NCBI GenBank assembly: GCA_026260175.1
Contig: JAKCWW010000800.1
Coordinates: forward strand, 27,661 to 91,660
From: Reticulitermes lucifugus
Lineage: Eukaryota; Arthropoda; Insecta; Blattodea; Rhinotermitidae
Direction of reading: 5' to 3'
Length of the DNA stretch: 64,000 nucleotides
Made by a program: the position numbers and the translations under genes. Of this stretch, positions 57,718-64,000 are shown in pieces. Positions within the stretch are counted from its first letter, which is position 1. Each line of letters begins with the position of its first letter. Under the pieces are notes generated by a model. The model saw only the letters and a program-made list of their open reading frames with translations, was not told the origin of the DNA and ran no database searches.

Positions 57718-57860
57718 TAACATCCACCTAACTCCATGGAGCAGAGTACAGTTTCAGAAACCAGTAATTCCCTGGGTATTTAAAAGCATCCCAGTATTTT
57801 ATGAAACCCAATGTTTATTACCGTGTTAAAGCACCTAATTACAGCTTCTGGTCAAAGATG
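57718..57860 (-). pseudogene. RTE-like LINE, 3' end only
   Basis: The minus strand carries GGTGCTTTAACACGGTAATA onward (mutated ALVNTVMN codons), GGGTTTCATAAAATACTGGG, and ACTCTGCTCCATGGAGTTAG at the 3' end. This matches the 3' part of the 18.6-kb copy position by position. Confidence 0.65.
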
Positions 57861-57927
57861 AGATTGGTCTGGTGCAGACCCCAACACCCAGATCCATGTC
57901 AGTAGCATACTTTCTCGTCTCTTAGAT

Positions 57928-58173
57928 CAGTGCTGGCCAACTTCAAACCACTGGAGGGCCAAACAATTCGTAAGAAATCGCTCGAGGGCTGCAATTTTGT
58001 ACACGTTTCGAAAAGGGGGGGATTGAATTAACTATAACGCCGTTATTTACAAGCACGACATTTGATTTATTGTTAATGATTATATTATATTTGTTAAATT
58101 TTATTATTGCAACTATTCAGGTGACTGAGGGCCGCAAATACTCTCCACGAGGGCCGCACGTTGGTCAGCAATG
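57928..58173. mobile_element. hAT MITE, 246 bp
   Basis: Terminal inverted repeats CAGTGCTGGCCAAC and GTTGGTCAGCAATG are followed inward by GGGCC..A blocks on both sides (CTGGAGGGCCAAACAATTCG and GAGGGCCGCACGTTGG). The 8-bp flanks TCTTAGAT and TTTTAGTC are consistent with a decayed hAT target duplication. There is no coding capacity. A G run lies at about 58013. Confidence 0.8.
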
Positions 58174-58861
58174 TTTTAGTCCTCTCACGTAACAAATTCT
58201 CGCTCTCTACGCTACAGCAACATGTCTCACAGGACAGCTGCAAGCGCCTGTATTACATATAAGTTCTAACTCTCAATATCTGCAGGCAGTGTCCCCCATC
58301 TGCAGCATAAAGACGCACCTTGCCACGGCAACAAACGTCCAACTTAACATTTAATGGCGCGTATCACACTACAGTCGATGCAGTTTTAATGTATGGGCGT
58401 GATGTGAATAAAATACTCTGTGGTTACCATTCTTTAACATTAAATTCCTGAATTTTGCTTACACAGTGTGTTTTTGAGTTTTGTATGATTCTGTGAACAA
58501 AAAAGGAGTACATTCTTAAACATCATTAACCGAATGATCGTTGTAATGGAGACACAGTGATTGATGTAGGGTAGGATATGAATTTCTAAGAGATTTTGTT
58601 TACAAGAAGTTCTTATTACAAAAGCGATCCTTGTCTCAATTCACTACTTCCCATGCCAGTAACTTCTTCTCTACCACGTCACTCTATCAGGACAAGCGGC
58701 GAAGCCTGAGAATCTGCTAGAAAAGTGATGTTCTTTCTCCCTCCGCCCACCACCACGACATAAAGTATGACCCCACCTCCACGACTTTCCTTACCCACCT
58801 ACTCCTTTTCTTATCCCTCTCATGACCGCCTTCAAAGGATTATAGGATCTAAAGTCAACAA
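58174..58861. other. No recognised feature; pyrimidine-rich end
   Basis: Anonymous until about 58735, then a C/T-rich, CCACC-containing stretch leads to the open frame at 58862. Confidence 0.4.
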
Positions 58862-59074
58862 ATGCATACGAACGTCCATTATTCCAAAGCATTGCTTAGA
58901 TTTTTGTTAATAGTTTTACTGCTGTGTGACAGATGTGAGTGTAGTGCCGATACCGTGACAATGACGTCTATAATGGAACAGGCAGTAGCTGAAGGCATCT
59001 CAAAATTACTCTTGGGCGTCAAAGGTTCCTTCTTTCAGTACAACGAACCCACGCCAAGATGGAGGCCGTTTTGA
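58862..59074 (+). CDS. Possible small secreted peptide (unrecognised)
   Basis: A 70-codon frame with an ATG preceded by GTCAACAA. Residues 12-22 form a hydrophobic core (LRFLLIVLLLC) behind a basic Lys/Arg-containing start, then CECSADTVTM offers a plausible signal-peptidase site. The rest (MEQAVAEGISKLLLGVKG..., ending PTPRWRPF) is short with no known domain. An AATAAA lies 17 bases after the stop (59091-59096), which would suit a polyadenylated mRNA. There is no second exon or promoter that I can defend, and frames this short are common by chance. A membrane or secreted product is inference. Confidence 0.25.
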   Translation: MHTNVHYSKALLRFLLIVLLLCDRCECSADTVTMTSIMEQAVAEGISKLLLGVKGSFFQYNEPTPRWRPF

Positions 59075-59334
59075 TTTACTGCACTGTTATAATAAAGCCA
59101 AAGGGTCACAAACAGTTAGGACCATCCAGTTCGAACGGTACATTTTTCTGTGCCAGTCAGTAAAAGGCTTCAGTTTTGCTGTCCATTTGTTTCACTTGTT
59201 TTGTATTTACCAGCGTGTCTGCAAACATTTATATCTCAGTAATAGTGCGGGTACATTGTCTTTCGAATGATAACTGAGGATCTCATGACAGTAACTATGA
59301 ACATCACTGTCTCTTGGAACGCGGTTTCTTTGAC

Positions 59335-59560
59335 GACGCTATCAGTATCTCTGAGTGTATTGGGTCGAGAGTAGGGTGACTGATGACCTGGAAGGGATTT
59401 CGGTGGAAGCGATTGTAACCTAATGGAGATATCCCAGAATGTCTCTGTAGGAACTAAGAAGAAACATAAAAACTTGTCAGTATAGCCGCTGGCCCAGCCA
59501 GCATTCGAACCGTGCACCTCCAGAACAGATGTGCAGGGCGTTATCGGTACAAAAACTTAC
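59335..59560 (-). repeat. SINE-like unit with tRNA-type B box (SINE-D)
   Basis: The minus strand reads GATAACGCCCTGCACATCTG then GGAGGTGCACGGTTCGAATG with B box GGTTCGAATGC, followed by CTGGCTGGGCC and a body containing CATTCTGGGATATCTCC and TCCACCGAAATCCC. The A box is degenerate. Only one copy was seen, so a relic of another tRNA-derived family is the best guess. The 93-codon frame 59236-59517 is incidental. Confidence 0.45.
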
Positions 59561-59734
59561 TCGGCATAGCGGCGTATAATCATGTAAATATTTACTACCG
59601 TTTCGAAAGGACGTACTGCCTCCATCTGCACTTTAGAAGGGACTCTCATGTCTCATCTTCCACACGGCTTTACACAACAGAAGACATGCTGCATCCTCTT
59701 TACACTTTCATTCCAGCCTCACATTGCTCCTGTT

Positions 59735-59945
59735 AGCATTGTAACTAGACTACTGGCTTGACGACCGAGGAAACGTGGTTCGATCCCTGGCAGAAGCAGG
59801 AGATATCTTTCTTCTCCAAAGCTTTCAAAACTGTTCTTGAACGCACCCAAATTTTATTAAAGGAATATCCGGGGTAAAGTGGCCGCGCAGGGAGAAGGTG
59901 AAGCTAACCACTAATCTCCACCTTGTGTGTTCAGGTATGCACAGC
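59735..59945 (+). repeat. SINE-A, plus-strand copy
   Basis: ACTACTGGCTTGACGACCG, B box GGTTCGATCCCTGGCAG, AGCAGGAGATATCTTTCTTC, then GGGTAAAGTGGCCGCGCAGG and AGGTGAAGCTAACCACTAAT. Same order as the 47.2-kb copy in the opposite orientation. Confidence 0.7.
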
Positions 59946-62019
59946 GATAACTTTACCTGCATTACAGTTCGAATAACTAGCATGTATAAATCCAAAATAA
60001 ATGACACCTATAAACAGACAGAGAGGTGTCCCTCGGGACTGTGAATCTTAGTCTCACGCGATCGTGGGAAAAAGGCCGCCATAGGATTATTCTTCTCATT
60101 GGGTAGAAGCTTTGTGACGGCTCGCTCCCAGCTAAAGAATTATATTGTAGATGCACTATATTAAATAAAACAGAAACATGTGGCCAACACTGAGCAGAAC
60201 TTAATAGAATACACATAAATTAATTTTATCGACAAAATGTTAAGAACTGAAAAGAATATTTTCATATTATAAATATGAACACTTAAACCACAATAAAATT
60301 ATTCATTTACAGACACTTAATTCAAAACACAGAAGTATAAAGTAACCAGAAGAAACTGATCTCAAAATACAGCAAGAAACAGAATGTCTTATTTTTTTGG
60401 TTAGCAACGAGGCTGATTCAAAATAAACAGTTTTTTCTGTTACTTCACACTGGTTTAGTGTACAACGTACTTCATCACGTCTACCTGAATCAGATATTAA
60501 TGAAACCAAAATTTCAAACAGTAATCAAAGAGTAAATTGTTTTAACGAAGTTCTGTTGAATTAAGCGCCTATAAACAAACACAGTGCCCAACTTCCCGTC
60601 CTCTACTATAAATAAAACACAACAAAGTAACTCTACTATGTTCACATGTTACGCGATACTGTAGTCACTCTAGCAAGGCAAAGAACGAGAACTGAGAGTG
60701 TACTCCAACTGAAAAGAAACATGTTTTAGAAATATGTTCTTCACGATTTCATGTTACTCAGTGAACCTGAAATTCATTCACTGCTATGCAAATACACAAA
60801 TACACTTCTCCACTTAGAGGTTAAATGGTGTTCAGCAACTGAATTGCCTCGCAAACTGTAATCCAAAAATCTGGTTCGTTTAACATGAAAAGCCTCTTTT
60901 TTGTTGCGTCCAGTGAATACCGTGTTTATCAGCTAATTAAAGCATGGATCATCCTCTTCATATAATGGCCTATAATATAATCGTTTACTACAGCAAAATC
61001 AATTCGCTTGTGTCTTTTGTCTTCACCCCCAGTTAGTTAAATGTCTTTCTTCAGATAACTACAGTTTATTCTCTTCTCTTTTCTCTTCACTTCTTTTGCG
61101 TTCAATTTCATTCACTACTAAATTTAATAGACGGCATAAACTCTTGGAATATTTAAACTATTTGGGTAACCCCGAATTCAGTCTAGACGTGGCAGCAAAT
61201 GTTCAAATTCAGTTCTGGGCTTGCCGAGTTATACTTTTCATACTGTTCTTTTTTACAATTTCTTTGTGGTGTAATCCCCTTGTATTAAAAATTAAAAACT
61301 ATTTCACTGACTGTGCAATAGAAGAAATTACGTAATGAATAATTTACGCACTCTTCTCCTTTCCATTCTTCAACATGCGTTCCAATATTTGAAGGCATAA
61401 AAATAACTAGTTTTCAATAGTATTTACACAACATAAAGGCAGTTAAGACACATACTGAACATGTTTATCATCTTCACGAATTGCTAACGTAAATATTCAA
61501 GGCAAGATTAGGCACATAACCACATTTTAAAGGGAAGAAGACATAGAGCACATTGATGTTTTAAAGCTCAGCAGTTACACTCGTACTGCCAGATTTAACT
61601 ACAAAAATTACACGTTTTGTCCACACATTGAATTTATGCGTTCCGTACATTTCTCACTACAGTCAACCATTATTTCCCTTCAAAACATTCACCGACTGGT
61701 CCTTCTAATGGAGCACAGCGTTCTCTACGAGGTAAGGACTGAATCTTTATATAAATGCAGATTAATTACCAGAACGATGAGTGGGCACCGCCTGGAAACC
61801 TTCAGAGCAGCAGACATTTCTGTTCTCCCACCTAACCCCTCGTAACAATAATAGTCAATGTAATGCCTCTCACTGCACACCACTTTTCCTCTCTCCCACT
61901 TCTCTTTTCTTTATTCTTTAGTCTTCCGACCAGTCATCTCGGCGCAAATTTTCATGGATTCCTTGTGTCTTCAAGCGAAGGTTCCCAAGTGTCAAGTTCC
62001 TAATGCATGCTTCTCATAA
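59946..62019. other. No recognised feature
   Basis: Frames of 60-79 codons (for example 61096-61335 plus, with one hydrophobic segment) without recognised domains. Confidence 0.4.
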
Positions 62020-62310
62020 AGCCCTCCCAAATTTAAATTCTTCAAAATTAATCTCCGTTGTTTGAAGACCACCAAACCATCTTCCCAAATTATGCACTTT
62101 AGCACTATACAGTAAGTCAAAATTCAGTGGCCCTTACTTCAAGCCACTGACTCTAACCATTCCAACGTCTTCATTTTCGTACTACACCTCTCAAACGGAA
62201 GATCTGGCCAGGGCCTTCTAACAGGGTGGAGCTCTTTCTTCAACCGCCCCCCCCAAACACACACACGTAAATTAAAGTATCTTTCACTTCTCCCACAACT
62301 TGCACATTCG
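62020..62310 (+). repeat. REP-D dispersed repeat, copy 2
   Basis: TTTAAATTCTTCAAAATTAA, CACCAAACCATCTTCCCAAA, ATGCACTTTAGCACTATA, ACGTCTTCATTTTCGTACTA, GGAGCTCTTTCTTC with a C run, then TTTCACTTCTCCCACAACTT. Aligns with 21195-21480 in the same orientation. Confidence 0.6.
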
Positions 62311-63734
62311 TCTACTTTTCTGCTATTTCACACATCTCTCTCTATCTCTCTTCTTTAAACTTAAGAGAATTAATTAATACTGATTTATAAATTTGTGAAT
62401 GCAAAAACAGACACCACGAAAACAAATAAGGTTACATCAATATTACAAAAACAGACGTCTATATCACATTAACTTTTCGTATCTCCGTACTGACTCGAAT
62501 TGGTTGCCAAGACAACGACAATGAGCAGGATATAAACATACATCACTGTTATGTGAAGTTATCTGTGTTACTCAGCGTGTCTAGCAGACAAGGTGTGCAC
62601 TCGGAATAGTCAGGGCCTGCCTAATGGATGACTCTCCAGTGTAATAATCGAGTGCACTAGATCGGAATACGACTCAGCAAGAACTCAAACAGAAAGAGAT
62701 AGGGATGTAGGGAGTAGCAAAATGTCACATGCAAGTACAAAGTGAGGAGGGAAACTGGAAGTGTACTAGCAGAAAAGGCTTACTTGCTATTCCTGTAACC
62801 AACAGGTTGGGTTTTGTGACCATTTCTTCTCTATTCCGTAACTAATTTTAACTACCATGACTCTCCTGTGTGAATCTCTACTTCTTTCCCTTCCCAATCC
62901 TAAAGGACTCAGTCTCTCAATCTCCAGACACGTATACCACGAACCATTCAAGCACAGTAAGCCTTCTTCCCAACCAGGACTGTTACTGTTGTCTCTAATG
63001 AAGAACTTCTTACAGTCGGAGAGACAAGCCATGACTTTGTAATGAAAAAGTTCATTGAGAAATGTTATTAAGGAGGCATAATACAGTTTTTAAACTGTTT
63101 AATAACTATATTACACGGAGTCCATATTAAGTGTGCAATATGTAGATATTTTATACAAGCACCAGTTCTTCGCCCGAGACATGGGTACATTCATCGTCAA
63201 TATAAGAATATATCTTAATAAAAACTTTAAGAAAGAAGTGATAACACTAACAAAAGAAACCACAGCTTGCTCATGTAATTTTAAATAAGGTATGGAATGA
63301 GGATTCAATAACATCCAAACACTGCCGAAACACTTGCACACTGTTTTAACAACCGTGGCTACAACGTGCACAGGAATTAATTTGAGGGCCCCCTTACTAG
63401 TGACCAAGAGAAGAGCTTCATGTTCGCTTGATGAAGAAAACAGAGCTATAAGTAGTGACTTTAAAACTAGGGACTATGTATAAGGCCCAAAAGAATAACA
63501 TCTTGTTTAATGGCTTGTTTCAACACGCTGCTGGTGTCTCAGATTAGTCCGGGACGAATGAAATACAGCATTTGTTAGGAACATAAAAACGCACTTACAC
63601 AAAGTAAAATATAAGTGCTTCAGTATGGTAAGGATGTGTAAATAACAGACTAGGTAGTGCAGACGGTATTACTACCGCGACTACGCAGGGACAATCAGAA
63701 AGTATTCCGAAGAAACATGTACGAGTTGAAATGT
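62311..63734. other. No recognised feature
   Basis: Frames up to 98 codons (63111-63407, minus) without domains. An 81-codon minus frame at 62787-63032 is likewise unrecognised. Confidence 0.4.
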
Positions 63735-63885
63735 CCGAGTTCCACATACATTATTATTATTATTGTTATCATTACCATTATTATTATTATTATTGTGTGT
63801 TATCACTGTTACACAAGACATTTAAAATTATATAGTGGAACAAACAGTGTTTTTAAGGTATATAATGTTACAGCTATTGCCGATC
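63735..63885 (-). mobile_element. 3' tail of the second LINE type
   Basis: The minus strand runs GGCAATAGCTGTAACATTAT, ATACCTTAAAAACACTG, TGTTCCACTATATAATTTTA, then an (AAT)n tail. This parallels AGAATAGCTGTAACTTTGTA...TTGTTTCAGGTATATAATTG and the simple repeat at 56820-56935. Only the untranslated 3' end is present. It is immediately followed on the right by a SINE-B head. Confidence 0.55.
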
Positions 63886-64000
63886 CCAGTGGCCGTGCGG
63901 TCTAAGGCGTAGGTCTTCGGCCGCTCGCTTACTAGGTTCGTGGGTTCGAATCCCACAGGGGGCATGGATGTCTGTCTCTTGTGAGTGTTGTGTGTTGTTA
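63886..64000 (+). repeat. SINE-B with clear tRNA-like head, cut by window edge
   Basis: A box TGGCCGTGCGGTCTAAGGCG and B box GGTTCGAATCCC with a Leu/Ser-tRNA-like layout, followed by ACAGGGGGCATGGATGTCTG and TTGTGAGTGTTGTGTGTTGT. The first stem is not complementary and the GGCATGGAT junction recurs at 51.28 kb, so this is a SINE head and not a functional tRNA gene. The body continues beyond the window. Confidence 0.8.

Noticed and set aside
63886-63965. Functional Leu/Ser tRNA gene
   Set aside because: The acceptor stem does not pair, and the head is followed by a body that recurs in three other SINE-B copies.

Overview
The window looks like intergenic or deep-intronic DNA from a large, AT-rich, repeat-laden insect genome. 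The style of the repeats (RTE-like LINE tails, several tRNA-derived SINEs, hAT and mariner remnants, foldback elements) suggests a cockroach or termite (Blattodea). That assignment rests on recognising the repeats, not on a database match. No bacterial or viral gene organisation is visible. No intact host gene could be identified: almost all open frames are 60-135 codons with no recognisable domain, and the longest (about 27.1-27.8 kb) come from a simple repeat. One 579-base assembly gap lies at 47830-48408.

Layout. 0-8 kb: sparse sequence with a degenerate direct repeat at the left edge and two long-armed foldback elements (2333-2657 and 5938-6211). 8-16 kb: tRNA-derived SINE pieces and two copies of a dispersed repeat here called REP-A (9410-9965 and 15180-15690). 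16-25 kb: a possible exon at 16119, RTE-like LINE tails at 18.6 and 22.5 kb, and the first REP-D copy. 25-32 kb: SINE-C, a roughly 500-bp CATA-type microsatellite, a hAT-like MITE and an internally deleted mariner. 35-43 kb: more REP-A and SINE-A, a second copy of the 27.8-kb hAT-like MITE, a LINE tail and a full SINE-C head. 43-51 kb: two copies of a repeat whose translation contains 'DVTP', another hAT MITE, a 36-bp minisatellite interrupted by the gap, and a SINE-A inside an AAT tract. 51-64 kb: SINE-B, REP-A, a cluster of LINE fragments (54.3-57.9 kb), a clean 246-bp hAT MITE, a short open frame with a signal-peptide-like start (58862-59074), SINE-A and the second REP-D copy. At the right edge a SINE-B abuts the 3' tail of a second LINE type.

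The most interesting signal is a recurrent hammerhead-ribozyme-like core at five places (about 2.4/2.6, 6.0/6.1, 7.87, 13.3 and 46.8 kb): CTGANGA (or a one-base variant), one extra base, a helix II, then GAAAC (GATAC at one site), usually followed within two bases by a GTN-like triplet. Helix II differs in sequence between loci but stays base-paired in four of the five. Four loci also have matching helix I arms that differ in sequence. This fits small self-cleaving ribozymes carried by retroelements, which are known from Penelope-like elements and retrozymes. It is inference from the sequence and has not been run against a covariance model.
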